Shown here: one piece after another, positions 17,596-27,247 of the stretch
Layout: every line of letters begins with the position of its first letter
How positions within the stretch are numbered: the first letter of the stretch is position 1
Assembly: GCA_903943955.1 (NCBI GenBank)
Contig: CAJAPZ010000064.1
Span: forward strand, 1-34,562
Direction of reading: 5' to 3'
Source: an uncultured Actinomycetes bacterium
Lineage (GTDB): Bacteria > Actinomycetota > Thermoleophilia > Miltoncostaeales > Miltoncostaeaceae
Length of the DNA stretch: 34,562 bases
Notes under the pieces: generated by a model
What the model saw: only the letters and a program-made list of their open reading frames with translations
Database searches by the model: none
Told to the model about the DNA's origin: nothing
Program-made: the position numbers and the translations under genes

Positions 17596-18093
17596 TTAGT
17601 TCTCCTCGATGGTGACCGAGTTGATCGTGCGCGTCTCAACCGGCCGGTCGCCGCCACCCGTGGCACAGGTACCGACCGCGTCTACCACGTCCATGCCACC
17701 AACAACCTTGCCGAAGTTGGTGTGGTTGCCGTCGAGCCACGGGGTTGCCCCGGCGGTCACGATGAAGAACTGGGACCCATTGGTGTTGGGGCCCGCGTTG
17801 GCCATGGCGAGGCTGCCCTTGACCAACTTGTGATCGTTGATCTCGTCCGGGAAGTTGTAACCAGGACCTCCGGTACCGGTGCCGCTCGGGCAGCCGCCCT
17901 GAATCATGAAGTCCGGGATGACGCGGTGGAAGACGAGTCCGTCGTAGTACCCCTGCTGGGCAAGACCGACGAAGTTGCCAACGGTCTGGGGCGAGTCGGC
18001 CGCGAACAGTTCGCAGCGGATCTCACCATCGGTGGTGTCGAACACAGCGGTGTACTTCTTGGATGGATCAGCGGGCGGCGGAAGCGCGGGCAT
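17596..18093 (-). CDS. Cyclophilin-type peptidyl-prolyl cis-trans isomerase
   Basis: 165 residues, one cyclophilin domain from about residue 12. Active-site blocks: [16 protein letters not shown] (catalytic Arg), [15 protein letters not shown] and [21 protein letters not shown]. There is no signal peptide or transmembrane segment, so it is a cytoplasmic folding helper. The ATG at 18093 has AGGAG upstream at normal spacing; the frame continues to 18159, but with no better site and it would overlap the epimerase-like gene. A TAGTCT -10 lies 28 nt upstream. It ends 178 nt before rpoD on the same strand; co-transcription is possible. Confidence 0.93.
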   Translation of the reverse strand: MPALPPPADPSKKYTAVFDTTDGEIRCELFAADSPQTVGNFVGLAQQGYYDGLVFHRVIPDFMIQGGCPSGTGTGGPGYNFPDEINDHKLVKGSLAMANAGPNTNGSQFFIVTAGATPWLDGNHTNFGKVVGGMDVVDAVGTCATGGGDRPVETRTINSVTIEEN

Positions 18094-18121
18094 GGATTGC
18101 TCCTGTTCGTGGACGGGCAAC

Positions 18122-18127
18122 AGACTA
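18122..18127 (-). promoter_or_regulatory. candidate -10 element of the cyclophilin gene
   Basis: TAGTCT (TAnnnT, minus strand) lies in the 50-bp gap after the epimerase-like gene and gives a leader of about 22 nt that includes AGGAG. The same hexamer precedes the malic enzyme gene. Confidence 0.4.
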
Positions 18128-18143
18128 GACGAGGGTCCCACGG

Positions 18144-19712
18144 CTAACGCGGCGGACATGTGGCACCGCGCTGATCCACGTAGCCCTGCCAGCGGTCGGC
18201 CACTGACGCCAGCCCCCGGCCCGGGTACAGCGGCTCGAGCCCGCGAAGGAGGGTCACGTGGTAGCAGTGGTAGTTGAGGTCAGCCAGGTAGGTGCGCCAT
18301 GGCTTGCCGGGAGTGAGTAGCCCGTAGTACGACCATGCGCCCGACTCGTGCAGCGGCATGAATGTGATGAGCGAGGCGACTCCGCGCTCGGCCGCCGCCC
18401 GGGCGATCTCGCTCGCAACCGCCGCGCCGCCCACTGTGCCCACGTCGGGGGCCACAGGCTGGGAGGCGTCGGCGGGAGCGCCGGACGGCGTGGTGATGGG
18501 CGCGGCGGGCGTGGCATCGGGCGTGTCCGACAGCTGATCGGCGGCGCCACGCAACCCAAGAATCGCTGCCATGAACCCGTTCAGGGCGGCCCCCGTCCAT
18601 GAGTCCTTCCCCGGGTACGCCCGCTCCGGATACCACGGGCCCGTTTCCCCGGTCCCGGGGTTCTGCACGGTGGCGAGTACGCCGCCGTCATCGACCGACA
18701 CGGTGAAGGAGCGAAGCACGCGGGCCGCATCCTCGGCGTAGCGGGGTATTCGCGTCATCTGCCACGCCCGCGCGAAGAGCGTGGCGGCGCGCGCCTGACC
18801 CATACCGGAGACGCCAGGGGTCACCGCCGTCGGGTCACCCGGCACGTCGTAGTACTCCAGCGCAGCCCACCCGGTAATGCGATCGCCGCGCGTGACCAAC
18901 ATTCCCTCAATGGCATCGGCCAGCGCGGGTGCATCCCATTCGGCGTTGAGATTGCGCCAGCGTCCCATGGTGGCCACGGGATTGACCATGAACCCGTGCC
19001 CCTTCCGATAGGTGAGCAGAACGCCATCAGGGTCACGCGCGATCACGCGCTGCGTGGGGGAGTCGTGGGTTCGGTACCACCAAGCATTGAACCTGAGCGC
19101 CCGCCGTGCGGTCGCCTTGCGTCCGTCGGGGGCGTCGGGCGCGGCTGCGAGGCGGGCGAGGTCCAGAATCCATTCAATGTCGGCGCGCTCCTGCGATGAG
19201 GTGCCGGCACGGTTTCGTAGCGCCAGGAGTTCGCTCCACGCGGTGCCCTCGGCGGGGAGTTGATCCTCTTCCACCGTGACGGTGGGCGGCGGCACGTACT
19301 GGGCGAGTGTGGTCGGGGCCGTCTTCTTGGGGGCACGGGGTGCGGGGCGGCGGGACGGGGCAGCGGACGGCGGCGGGCCTGAACGAGATGGAGTCGCCGG
19401 GGTGGGGGCCGTATCGGAGTCCGGAGCGACCGGCCTGGCGGGGGTGGTGCTTAGCGTGCCGGGGTTGGGCAACGGGGGGGTCGGCACCCCGGGGCTTGGG
19501 CCAGCGTCCTCCGGTACGGGCTCGGGTGAGGTGACGGCATCCTCAGGGGCGGGGGCGTCATAGGTGGGCTCAACCGGCGCGGCGGCCACCATGGGGCGGG
19601 ATGCCGGATGGCTCAGGTGATCGGCCACGTACCAACCCCCACCCACAGAGATTGCGAGCACCGCGATGAGGGCGCCCACTGCGAGCGGCGGAGATGTGGA
19701 GCGTCGGGGCAT
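18144..19712 (-). CDS. Membrane-anchored D-glucuronyl C5-epimerase-like protein
   Basis: 522 residues. N-terminus: RR, then a transmembrane/signal-anchor helix at about 9-31. A Pro/Ala/Thr-rich linker of roughly 115 residues follows, typical of a wall-spanning spacer. The remainder resembles the C-terminal alpha/alpha domain of D-glucuronyl C5-epimerases (GLCE_C): [54 protein letters not shown] and [19 protein letters not shown] second low-complexity stretch of about 40 residues interrupts this domain before [16 protein letters not shown]. It is probably extracytoplasmic and acts on a uronic-acid glycan, but catalytic residues and substrate are not proven. It could be a non-epimerase glycan-binding relative. 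Confidence 0.65.
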   Translation of the reverse strand: MPRRSTSPPLAVGALIAVLAISVGGGWYVADHLSHPASRPMVAAAPVEPTYDAPAPEDAVTSPEPVPEDAGPSPGVPTPPLPNPGTLSTTPARPVAPDSDTAPTPATPSRSGPPPSAAPSRRPAPRAPKKTAPTTLAQYVPPPTVTVEEDQLPAEGTAWSELLALRNRAGTSSQERADIEWILDLARLAAAPDAPDGRKATARRALRFNAWWYRTHDSPTQRVIARDPDGVLLTYRKGHGFMVNPVATMGRWRNLNAEWDAPALADAIEGMLVTRGDRITGWAALEYYDVPGDPTAVTPGVSGMGQARAATLFARAWQMTRIPRYAEDAARVLRSFTVSVDDGGVLATVQNPGTGETGPWYPERAYPGKDSWTGAALNGFMAAILGLRGAADQLSDTPDATPAAPITTPSGAPADASQPVAPDVGTVGGAAVASEIARAAAERGVASLITFMPLHESGAWSYYGLLTPGKPWRTYLADLNYHCYHVTLLRGLEPLYPGRGLASVADRWQGYVDQRGATCPPR

Positions 19713-19724
19713 GCGGTGGGCGTG

Positions 19725-19730
19725 ACCCTA
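19725..19730 (-). promoter_or_regulatory. candidate -10 element of the epimerase-like gene
   Basis: TAGGGT (TAnnnT, minus strand) ends 12 nt before the ATG at 19712, in the 83-bp divergent spacer shared with glyQ. Confidence 0.35.
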
Positions 19731-19780
19731 TCCCGCATCGTCGGACGCGTGACGGCGCGGTGTCAGTCGGGCACTCGGGC

Positions 19781-19786
19781 TATGCT
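19781..19786 (+). promoter_or_regulatory. candidate -10 element of the glyQ operon
   Basis: TATGCT (TAnnnT) ends 9 nt before the glyQ ATG at 19796, which predicts an almost leaderless mRNA. No clear T-box or other leader structure fits in the 83-bp spacer. Confidence 0.4.
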
Positions 19787-19795
19787 CCCCGGCCG

Positions 19796-20668
19796 ATGAA
19801 CCGCGGCCCGAGCTTCCAGCAGATCATCCTCGACCTGCACGCCTACTGGGCGTCGCGGGGCTGCTCGCTCATGCACCCGTACCACACCGAAGTGGGGGCC
19901 GGAACGTTCAACCCGGCAACGCTCCTTCGCAGTCTGGGCCCCGACCCGTGGCGGGTTGCATATGTGGAGCCGTCCATCCGGCCCACCGATGGCCGCTACG
20001 GCGAAAACCCTTTCCGGCTTCAACACTACTTTCAGTATCAGGTCATCCTCAAGCCATCCCCCGAGGATGTCCAGGATCTATATCTGGGGTCGCTCACCGC
20101 CCTGGGGCTGGATCCCGCCATCCACGATGTGCGATTTGTGGAGGACGACTGGGAGGGCCCCACTCTTGGCGCGTGGGGACTTGGATGGGAGGTGTGGCTC
20201 GACGGCATGGAGGTGACCCAGTTCACCTATTTCCAGCAAGCGGGCGGCATTGATCTCGCGCCCATCTCGGTCGAGCTCACCTACGGCCTTGAGCGCATCG
20301 CCATGTATCTGCAGGGTGTGGGTTCGGTCTACGAACTCGAGTGGGCGCCGGGAGTGACCTACGGCGAGGTGTACCAGGAGAATGAGCGGCAGTGGAGCGC
20401 GTTCAACTTCACCATCGCCGACACCGCAACCCTCTTCCGCCACTTCGACGACCACGAGCGCGAGTGCAATCGCTGCCTCGACGCAGGGTTGGTGCTGCCG
20501 GCATATGACCAGGTGCTCAAGTGCAGCCACTCGTTCAATCTTCTTGACGCACGCGGGGTCGTGAGCGTGACTGAGCGTGGCGCGTATATCTGGCGCGTAC
20601 GCGCCCTCGCCGCCCGTTGCGCCGAGGCATGGCTTGCCGCAACCAGGGTGGAACCGGCCGATGCCTGA
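19796..20668 (+). CDS. glyQ: Glycyl-tRNA synthetase alpha subunit
   Basis: Catalytic subunit of the bacterial alpha2beta2 GlyRS (290 residues). Signature blocks: [57 protein letters not shown]-like (here [20 protein letters not shown]), [14 protein letters not shown] and [15 protein letters not shown]. The start at ATG 19796 gives [12 protein letters not shown], matching family N-termini. It overlaps glyS by 8 nt. Most well-known actinomycetes use a single-chain GlyRS instead, so the two-subunit type is a useful lineage marker. Confidence 0.96.
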   Translation: MNRGPSFQQIILDLHAYWASRGCSLMHPYHTEVGAGTFNPATLLRSLGPDPWRVAYVEPSIRPTDGRYGENPFRLQHYFQYQVILKPSPEDVQDLYLGSLTALGLDPAIHDVRFVEDDWEGPTLGAWGLGWEVWLDGMEVTQFTYFQQAGGIDLAPISVELTYGLERIAMYLQGVGSVYELEWAPGVTYGEVYQENERQWSAFNFTIADTATLFRHFDDHERECNRCLDAGLVLPAYDQVLKCSHSFNLLDARGVVSVTERGAYIWRVRALAARCAEAWLAATRVEPADA

Positions 20669-22760
20669 CCTGCTCATCGAGATCGGGTGCGAGGAACTGC
20701 CATCGAGCGCATGTCGCGAGGCCATCGCGCAAGCGCCTGAGCTGATGGGCGATGCGCTGTCCGCGCTGCACCTGAGCGGTGGCGACCCCGTCGCATGGGT
20801 GGCCCCCCGTCGGATCGCGGTGTTCGTACCGGACGTGCCTGCGCGGCAATCCGGTGAGGCGATGGCGGTGCGCGGGCCAGCGGCGACGGCCGCCTTTGGT
20901 GAGGATGGCGCGCCCACGAAAGCCGCCGAAGGCTTTGCCCGCGGGCAGGGCGTTGCGGTGGCCGATCTGGTCACGCGACCCGACGCCGAAAGCGGGCGCG
21001 AGTTCGTATGGTTTGACCGGCCCGGCGAGGATTCTGCCCTGATCGATCTTGTGCCCGAGATCGCCCGTCGGGTGCTTGAGGGGTTGCGTTTCGGAAAGAC
21101 GATGCGCTGGGGCGACGGCAAGGGCTTGCGATTCTCGCGCCCGGTCCGCTGGATCACCGCCAAGGTCGGATCCGAGACGTGCACATTCGATGTCGCCGGT
21201 GTGCCGGCGTCCGGCGTCACCCGTGGTCACCGATTCCTCGGTGGCCCCGTGGAGGTGTCCGAGGCCGGGTCATACCTTGATCAACTGCGGGGCTCCGCGG
21301 TTCTCGCCGACCACCTCGAGCGGCGCAGCACGATTATCGATGGCCTGGACGCGGCTGCTGCGGCGGCGGGGGGCGTGTGGAGCGATCCCGCGCGCAAGCT
21401 TGAGGAGGTCGTACACCTCGTGGAGTGGCCGAGTGTGATCACCGGGGCCATCTCCGGCGACCACCTTCGACTCCCCGAGCGGGTCCTCGTCACTGCGATG
21501 CAGAGCCACCAGCGCTACATGCCTGTGAGCGCGGCAGACGGCACGCTCCTGCCCATCTTCCTTGCCGTGTCCAATGGCGATCCGACGCATGCCGACATCA
21601 TCGTTCGCGGCAATGAGGGCGTGCTGGACGCCCGGCTGCAGGATGCCGCGTTCAGTTACGACCGCGACGTGGCCAGCGGGCTTGACAACTTGAACGCGCG
21701 GCTCGACGACATCGTGTTTCATGCCCGCCTCGGGACCCTTGCAGAGAAGCGCGACCGTCTGGTCGCCGGCGTGGGTGATCTGGCTGAGGCCGCAGGCGTG
21801 GATGCCAGCATCCGCACCACGGCGGAGGGTGCCGCATCGCTCGCCAAGGTTGATCAGGGCGCAATTCTGGTGGCCGAGTTCAGTGAGCTCCAGGGGTTTG
21901 CGGCGAGCCACTACGCGGGCTTGGCGGGGCGCGATGAGGCCACCTGCGTCGCCATCGCCGAGCAGTACCTGCCCGAGGGGCCCGACTCCCCGTCGCCCTC
22001 CACGGGCGCCGGGGCGCTTCTTGCCCTGAGCGAGAAGGTGGACAACCTCTCCGGGGCATTCCTCATCGGCGAAATCCCCTCCGGATCGAAGGACCCATAC
22101 GGACTTCGTCGTGCTGCCGCGGGGATTGTGCGCCTGGCGCTGGAGCGTGGGTGGGATCTTCTTCCTTCGCAGATCTTCCCGCCATCATTCGCCCGCCTGC
22201 GATCGCAAGGTGCCGATCTGGTGCTCGACGATGACGCGGCGCTGGTCGAGCTTGAGTCGTTCATGGCCGATCGCCTCGCATACCACCTGGGTCAGGAGGG
22301 CGTTGCGGGTGACGCAGTGCGTGCGGCCATCGCCGCGGGCCCCGGCGGCCTGGTCACCACGGCCTCGTGGGCGCGCGCGCTGGATGCCCGACGGGGCGAC
22401 GCCGATCTGGCCCGCGCCGCCACGGCCGCAACCCGCTGTCGTCGCATCATCGCCAAGTCGGAATCGGGGCTCACAGGGTTTGCCTCGGCTGGTGACCCAG
22501 ATGAAGACGCCCTTGGGGTGGCCCTCGACGCTGCCGAGCCGGCAATTGCCGCCGCACGCGACGCGGGAGACCCTGACGCCGCCATCGCCGCCGCCGCCGC
22601 GCTGGGCGCCCCGGTCGATGCCTTCTTCGAGGCGGTCATGGTGAACGCCGAGGATCCCGCCGATCGGGATCGTCGCCACGCCCTCGTACGCAGGGCGGAG
22701 GCCGCCTACGCGGACGTCGCCGATTTCACCGTGCTGGTTGCCACGGCCGGCGGCGACTGA
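20661..22760 (+). CDS. glyS: Glycyl-tRNA synthetase beta subunit
   Basis: tRNA-binding subunit of alpha2beta2 GlyRS, 699 residues (normal length). It opens with the diagnostic [17 protein letters not shown]. Further family blocks are [65 protein letters not shown] and [15 protein letters not shown]. The C-terminal helical part is the anticodon-binding region. The start ATG 20661 overlaps the glyQ stop by 8 nt, and the stop TGA overlaps the ATG of ppdK by one base (TGATG), so the three genes are coupled. Confidence 0.96.
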   Translation: MPDLLIEIGCEELPSSACREAIAQAPELMGDALSALHLSGGDPVAWVAPRRIAVFVPDVPARQSGEAMAVRGPAATAAFGEDGAPTKAAEGFARGQGVAVADLVTRPDAESGREFVWFDRPGEDSALIDLVPEIARRVLEGLRFGKTMRWGDGKGLRFSRPVRWITAKVGSETCTFDVAGVPASGVTRGHRFLGGPVEVSEAGSYLDQLRGSAVLADHLERRSTIIDGLDAAAAAAGGVWSDPARKLEEVVHLVEWPSVITGAISGDHLRLPERVLVTAMQSHQRYMPVSAADGTLLPIFLAVSNGDPTHADIIVRGNEGVLDARLQDAAFSYDRDVASGLDNLNARLDDIVFHARLGTLAEKRDRLVAGVGDLAEAAGVDASIRTTAEGAASLAKVDQGAILVAEFSELQGFAASHYAGLAGRDEATCVAIAEQYLPEGPDSPSPSTGAGALLALSEKVDNLSGAFLIGEIPSGSKDPYGLRRAAAGIVRLALERGWDLLPSQIFPPSFARLRSQGADLVLDDDAALVELESFMADRLAYHLGQEGVAGDAVRAAIAAGPGGLVTTASWARALDARRGDADLARAATAATRCRRIIAKSESGLTGFASAGDPDEDALGVALDAAEPAIAAARDAGDPDAAIAAAAALGAPVDAFFEAVMVNAEDPADRDRRHALVRRAEAAYADVADFTVLVATAGGD

Positions 22761-25438
22761 TGCCGGGTGGCGTGACCAAATGGGTCTACGCCTTCAGCGA
22801 AGGGTCGCGGGACATGCGCGATCTCCTCGGTGGCAAGGGCGCGAACGTGTCCGACATGACGCGCCTGGGGCTTCCCGTGCCCCCCGGATTCACGATTACC
22901 ACCGCCGCGTGCATGGCGTTTCTGGGCGCGGACCGGGTGCTGCCGGACGGACTTGCGGATCAGATCGACATCCACCTCGCTGCGCTTGAGGCCAGCGCCG
23001 GAAAGCATCTGGGCGACCCCTCCGATCCCCTTCTGGTGTCGGTGCGAAGCGGCGGGCGCGACTCGATGCCCGGGATGATGGACACGATCCTCAATCTGGG
23101 GCTGAACGACGAATGCGTGGCGGGGCTGGCGACCGTCACGGGGAATCCCCGCTTCGCCTTCGATTCCTATCGGCGCTTCATCCAGATGTATGGCGATGTG
23201 GTGTGCGAGGTGGAGAGGCATCACTTTGAGTCCGCCCTCGACGCCCTCAAGACCGAGCGGGGTGCGCAGTCGGACGTCGATCTGGACGCCGATGATCTGC
23301 GCGGGCTGTGCGACCGGTTCAAGGCCATTTTCGCGGAGCACCGCGGGGAGGCATTTCCGCAGGAGCCCCGGGCGCAGTTGGATGGCGCTGTCCGGGCAGT
23401 ATTTGAGAGCTGGGAGAACCGCCGGGCCTACGACTACCGACGTCATCACGGGATCCCTCACGACCTCGGTACGGCGGTCAACGTGCAGCGGATGGTATTT
23501 GGCAATTCCGGCGAGCGGTCCGGAACCGGCGTGGCCTTCACGCGCAACAACACGACCGGCGAGGGGGGGCGTCCATTCGGCGACTTCCTGATGAATGCGC
23601 AGGGCGAGGACGTGGTGGCAGGCATCCGCACGCCCAATCCTCTCGAGGAACTCCAGGAGATTCTTCCCGATGCGTTCACCGAGCTGATGGACACCATGGC
23701 GCTGCTTGAGCGGACGTACGGCGATATGCAGGACGTGGAGTTCACGATTGAGGATGGTCGCCTGTACATGCTGCAGACGCGCAATGGCAAGCGGGGCGCG
23801 CTGGCAATGGTGCGGATCGCCTGCGATCTCGTTGACGAAGGGCTAGTGACCGAGGACGACGCCCTGGCGCGGCTCATCGCCCCTGCACAGATCCCGCAAC
23901 TGCTCCTTCCCCAACTTGACGCCCGGGCCGTGCGCACCTCAGGTCTCGTTCCCCTCGCGATGGGCGTCAATGCATCACCGGGTGCGGCCACGGGTGCGAT
24001 CGTGCTCACGGCTGATGAGGCAGAGCGGCGCGGCGCGGCAGGGGAGAAGGTGATTCTTGTGCGCGACGAGACGACGCCTGACGACCTGCACGGCATGATC
24101 GCGGCGCAGGGCATCGTCACCGCACGTGGGGGCAAGACGAGCCACGCCGCAGTGGTGGCCGTGGGGATGGGATGCCCTGCGGTGTGCGGGGTGCCTCTGC
24201 TGCGGTTTGATGGCGAGGCGATTTCGATCGGTGACACGGTGTTCGCTCCGGGGGACGTCATCACCATCGACGGCACCGGGGGCGGCGTGTATCCGGGAGC
24301 GGCGCCGCTCACCGATTCCGACCCCCGAAACCCGTACCTGATGCGGGTGCTCGACTGGGCCGACCGCGCGCGCGTGCTCACGGTGCGCACGAACGCCGAC
24401 ACCCCGGAAGATGCCCGACGGGCTCGGGAGTTCGGTGCCGAGGGCATTGGCCTGTGCCGCACGGAGCACATGTTTTTCAGCGACGACCGCCTGCCGCTGG
24501 TGCAGGCAATGATCCTGAGCGAGGACGACGACGAGCGCGGTCGCCTGCTCGCACTCCTGCGTCCCTTTCAGGTGGATGACTTCACGGGCATATTCCGCGA
24601 GATGCGGGGCCTGCCCGTCACCATCCGCCTTCTCGACCCGCCGCTCCATGAGTTTCTCCCCAGCCTGCTCGACTTGTCGCTGCAGGCGGCGGAGGACGTG
24701 CGAAGTGGGGTACGGAACCCCGAGGTCATCGCCCAGTTGGCGCGCGCAAAGGACCTGCACGAGGTCAACCCGATGTTGGGAACCCGGGGCGTGCGCCTTG
24801 GGCTCGAGTTCCCCGAGATCCTGCGCATGCAGGCGGGGGCCATCATGGAGGCCGCGGTCGCGGTGCGCGACGAAACCGGCGAGGCCCCGCTGGTGGAGAT
24901 CATGATTCCGCTGGTTGCGTACGAGGAGGAACTCCACCGCGCCCGCGCGATCGTCGTTGCCGAGGTCGAGCTGGTGCTGGCGATGAGTGAAGGTTCTCGC
25001 GTGGAATACCGTGTGGGCACGATGATCGAGCTGCCCCGGGCCGCCCTGACGTCGGGCACGATCGCTCGCGAGGCCGAGTTCTTTTCGTTCGGCACCAATG
25101 ACCTCACGCAGACCACCCTGGGCTTCTCGCGGGATGATGCCGAGAAGGGATTCCTCGGCATGTACCTGCGGGAGAACCTGCTCGGCTCGAATCCGTTCGA
25201 GACGCTCGACGTGGATGGCGTGGGCCGGCTCATCCGAATCGCCGCAGCCGACGCACGGCCCGTTCGGCCGAACATAAAGTTGGGTATCTGCGGCGAGCAC
25301 GGCGGCGACCCCGCGTCCATTGAGTTCTGTCATGGCGTGGGCCTCGATTACGTCTCGTGCTCACCCTTTCGGGTCCAGGTGGCCCGTATCGCTGCCGGCC
25401 AGGCAGCGCTTCGCGGCGCCCACGGCGCCGCTGCCTAA
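22760..25438 (+). CDS. ppdK: Pyruvate, phosphate dikinase
   Basis: Reversible PEP + AMP + PPi to pyruvate + ATP + Pi; cytoplasmic, at the glycolysis/gluconeogenesis node. It has 892 residues. The ATP-grasp N-terminal part starts WVYAFSEGSRDMRDLLGGKGANV and includes VSVRSGGRDSMPGMMDT. The swivelling phosphohistidine is H462 in TARGGKTSHAAVVAVG. The PEP-binding TIM barrel ends with the catalytic Cys C867 in GLDYVSCSPFRV, after ICGEHGGDP. The Lys in GGKTSH replaces the usual Met of PPDK. No PPDK regulatory protein gene is adjacent. It overlaps glyS by 1 nt. Confidence 0.96.
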   Translation: MPGGVTKWVYAFSEGSRDMRDLLGGKGANVSDMTRLGLPVPPGFTITTAACMAFLGADRVLPDGLADQIDIHLAALEASAGKHLGDPSDPLLVSVRSGGRDSMPGMMDTILNLGLNDECVAGLATVTGNPRFAFDSYRRFIQMYGDVVCEVERHHFESALDALKTERGAQSDVDLDADDLRGLCDRFKAIFAEHRGEAFPQEPRAQLDGAVRAVFESWENRRAYDYRRHHGIPHDLGTAVNVQRMVFGNSGERSGTGVAFTRNNTTGEGGRPFGDFLMNAQGEDVVAGIRTPNPLEELQEILPDAFTELMDTMALLERTYGDMQDVEFTIEDGRLYMLQTRNGKRGALAMVRIACDLVDEGLVTEDDALARLIAPAQIPQLLLPQLDARAVRTSGLVPLAMGVNASPGAATGAIVLTADEAERRGAAGEKVILVRDETTPDDLHGMIAAQGIVTARGGKTSHAAVVAVGMGCPAVCGVPLLRFDGEAISIGDTVFAPGDVITIDGTGGGVYPGAAPLTDSDPRNPYLMRVLDWADRARVLTVRTNADTPEDARRAREFGAEGIGLCRTEHMFFSDDRLPLVQAMILSEDDDERGRLLALLRPFQVDDFTGIFREMRGLPVTIRLLDPPLHEFLPSLLDLSLQAAEDVRSGVRNPEVIAQLARAKDLHEVNPMLGTRGVRLGLEFPEILRMQAGAIMEAAVAVRDETGEAPLVEIMIPLVAYEEELHRARAIVVAEVELVLAMSEGSRVEYRVGTMIELPRAALTSGTIAREAEFFSFGTNDLTQTTLGFSRDDAEKGFLGMYLRENLLGSNPFETLDVDGVGRLIRIAAADARPVRPNIKLGICGEHGGDPASIEFCHGVGLDYVSCSPFRVQVARIAAGQAALRGAHGAAA
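25401..25436 (+). terminator. nested hairpin overlapping the end of ppdK
   Basis: Outer arms AGGCAGC/GCTGCCT enclose GGCGCC-CAC-GGCGCC; alternatively an 8-bp GCGGCGCC/GGCGCCGC stem forms. It ends within the ppdK TAA. There is no T-run. It may reduce read-through into the next gene or protect the upstream mRNA; coding constraint could also explain it. Confidence 0.35.
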
Positions 25439-25461
25439 CCACACCCACCCATGCGGGGGCG

Positions 25462-26277
25462 GTGTACGATCACCGCTCGCGCATCGCGACCCCGGAGGAC
25501 CGCGTCATCGCCACTGAGGAGCGTTACCGCCTCGGCAGTCTGGGAGATCTGATCGAGCTGATCGTCGACGGGTGGCAGGTGGATCGCCTGCATTACGCCG
25601 AGGACTCGGCGCTCGACGACCCACACGGGTCAGTTCCCGCAGCATTTATCGAGCTCACACGTGCGGATCAGGGCCGTTACGGGATCTACATCCCTGACGA
25701 CGGCAAGGCGTTCTCGCACCGTGCGTTCATCTCACTTTTCCGCGAGTGCCCGCACATCTGGAAGCACCGGTCCGCCGATCGCATCCATCAGATGGCGCAG
25801 GACTCACCGATGGCCAATCCAAACGAGCAGGATCATTGGAGCGAGGTCGTTGAGCCGTTCCCGGGTGCTGTCATCTTCAGTCCCGGCACGCTGCGCGGAG
25901 TGGTGGCGATCGACCAGACCGATTCGGTCGGCGAGGTCACCGTCTCGCTCACAGCGCTTGAGCGCTATCACGATGGGGCCCGACTGCGATTTATGATCCA
26001 GACCGGGGAGTCGCGCAGGCGAAAGCATCTCAACCTCGTGGGCCTCGAGGTCACCGATGATCACGGTCGCAGTTACCGCACGGCCATGCTCGATGCCTCA
26101 CGCGATGGCAACCGGGTTGAAGGTGCGGTGGCACTTGGGCCCGCAATTCCCCGGGACGCCTCGAATCTCACGGTTCGCATCGCTGGGGTGGGCGACCCGC
26201 GCAAGGCCGACGAGGCCGCCCAGGGCCCGTGGTCGTTTCCCATCCAGCTGGCGCAGGCCGTCCCCCAGTCCGCCTGA
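25462..26277 (+). CDS. Unknown protein between ppdK and dgt
   Basis: Up to 271 residues, soluble, no signal peptide or transmembrane helix. The first part (RYRLGSLGDLIELIVDGWQ) is helical, then a mixed region with many His and aromatic residues (IYIPDDGKAFSHRAFISLF, CPHIWKHRSADRIHQM). The last 100 residues are beta-rich (GVVAIDQTDSVGEVTVSLTAL, RKHLNLVGLEVTDDHGR). I do not recognise a family. GTG 25462 is the only ordinary upstream start, but it abuts a -10-like TACGAT. A perfect GGAGG at 25494-25498 precedes an in-frame ATC at 25507, after which the protein reads ATEERYRLG; this may be a rare ATC start. It lies 23 nt after ppdK and 1 nt before dgt. Confidence 0.75.
   Translation: MYDHRSRIATPEDRVIATEERYRLGSLGDLIELIVDGWQVDRLHYAEDSALDDPHGSVPAAFIELTRADQGRYGIYIPDDGKAFSHRAFISLFRECPHIWKHRSADRIHQMAQDSPMANPNEQDHWSEVVEPFPGAVIFSPGTLRGVVAIDQTDSVGEVTVSLTALERYHDGARLRFMIQTGESRRRKHLNLVGLEVTDDHGRSYRTAMLDASRDGNRVEGAVALGPAIPRDASNLTVRIAGVGDPRKADEAAQGPWSFPIQLAQAVPQSA
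25465..25470 (+). promoter_or_regulatory. candidate -10 element of the unknown gene before dgt
   Basis: TACGAT (TAnnnT) would start transcription near 25477, downstream of GTG 25462 and 17 nt before a GGAGG site. The layout copies that of the membrane-protein gene at 15441-15482. Confidence 0.35.
25494..25498 (+). promoter_or_regulatory. GGAGG ribosome site that questions the annotated start
   Basis: A perfect Shine-Dalgarno core is followed after 8 nt by in-frame ATC (25507) and after 5 nt by GTC (25504). No ATG, GTG or TTG lies at a suitable distance in this frame. Confidence 0.45.
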
Positions 26278-26278
26278 G

Positions 26279-27247
26279 GTGAGGGAACCCCCGCTCGCCC
26301 CCCGGGCCGCACGTGCGATGGACGCGACCCGACGTGTGGCAGAGGACCCGTGCCCACTCCGCACAGCATTTCAGCGCGACCGCGACCGCGTCATTCACAC
26401 AAAGGCCTTCCGGCGTCTCAAGCACAAGACCCAGGTCTTTATCTCGCCTGAGGGTGACCACTACCGCACGCGCCTCACCCACACGCTTGAGGTGTCCGCG
26501 ATCGGTCGTACGGTCGCACGGGCGATGGGGCTGAATGAGGATCTGGTCGAGGCCATCACCATGGGTCACGACCTCGGCCATGCGCCGTTCGGTCATGCGG
26601 GGGAGCACGCCCTCGACGACATCCTGCGCCACGAGCACGGCCGCCGGTTTCTGCACAACGAGCAGAGCGTGCGTGTGGTGGAGGTGCTCGAGCGCGATGG
26701 GCGCGGTCTCAACCTCACCGACGAGGTGCGTGACGGTATTCGCAATCACACGGGGGAGGGGCTGCCCGCAACTCTCGAGGGCCAGATCGTGCGCTTGGTC
26801 GATCGAATTGCCTACGTCAATCACGACATCGACGACGCCACCCGAGCGGGAATCATTACCGAGGACGACCTCCCGTCCGCCGAGATCGCCGTCCTCGGCG
26901 GCAGCACATCTCAGCGCATCACGCGCTTGGTCACCGACATCGTCGATGCCTCGAGTGATGGCCCGGTCATCGTCCAGAGCGACGAGGTCGGCGAGGCGTT
27001 CAGGTCGCTGCGTGCCTACATGTTCGCCGAGGTGTATCTCGCCGCCCCGGCATCCGACGAATCGCGGCGTGCCCGGTACGTGGTGCAGTCGTTATTCAGG
27101 GCCTACCTCGATGACCCTTCGCTGCTGCCGCCCACCGGTGACCCCGATCCAGTCACCCGCGCCACCGATTTTGTGTCGGGAATGACCGATCGCTACGCGC
27201 TCCGTGCGCACCGCGACATGTTCATTCCCCACGATGGCCCGCTCTGA
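26279..27247 (+). CDS. dgt: Deoxyguanosinetriphosphate triphosphohydrolase-like HD protein
   Basis: HD-domain dNTP triphosphohydrolase (322 residues), releasing tripolyphosphate and deoxynucleoside; it balances dNTP pools. Seen: DPCPLRTAFQRDRDRVIHTKAFRRLKHKTQVF, a near-identical match to the family block (quoted here in parts: FQRDRDRVIH, FRRLKHKTQVF), RTRLTHTLEVSAIGRTVA, and the HD pair in TMGHDLGHAPFGHAGE. NHDIDDATRAGI follows near residue 180. GTG 26279 gives REPPLAPRAARA, matching the family's LSPYAARS segment. It starts 1 nt after the unknown gene and its stop overlaps the dnaG ATG (TGATG). dgt-dnaG adjacency is common in Gram-positives. Confidence 0.94.
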   Translation: MREPPLAPRAARAMDATRRVAEDPCPLRTAFQRDRDRVIHTKAFRRLKHKTQVFISPEGDHYRTRLTHTLEVSAIGRTVARAMGLNEDLVEAITMGHDLGHAPFGHAGEHALDDILRHEHGRRFLHNEQSVRVVEVLERDGRGLNLTDEVRDGIRNHTGEGLPATLEGQIVRLVDRIAYVNHDIDDATRAGIITEDDLPSAEIAVLGGSTSQRITRLVTDIVDASSDGPVIVQSDEVGEAFRSLRAYMFAEVYLAAPASDESRRARYVVQSLFRAYLDDPSLLPPTGDPDPVTRATDFVSGMTDRYALRAHRDMFIPHDGPL

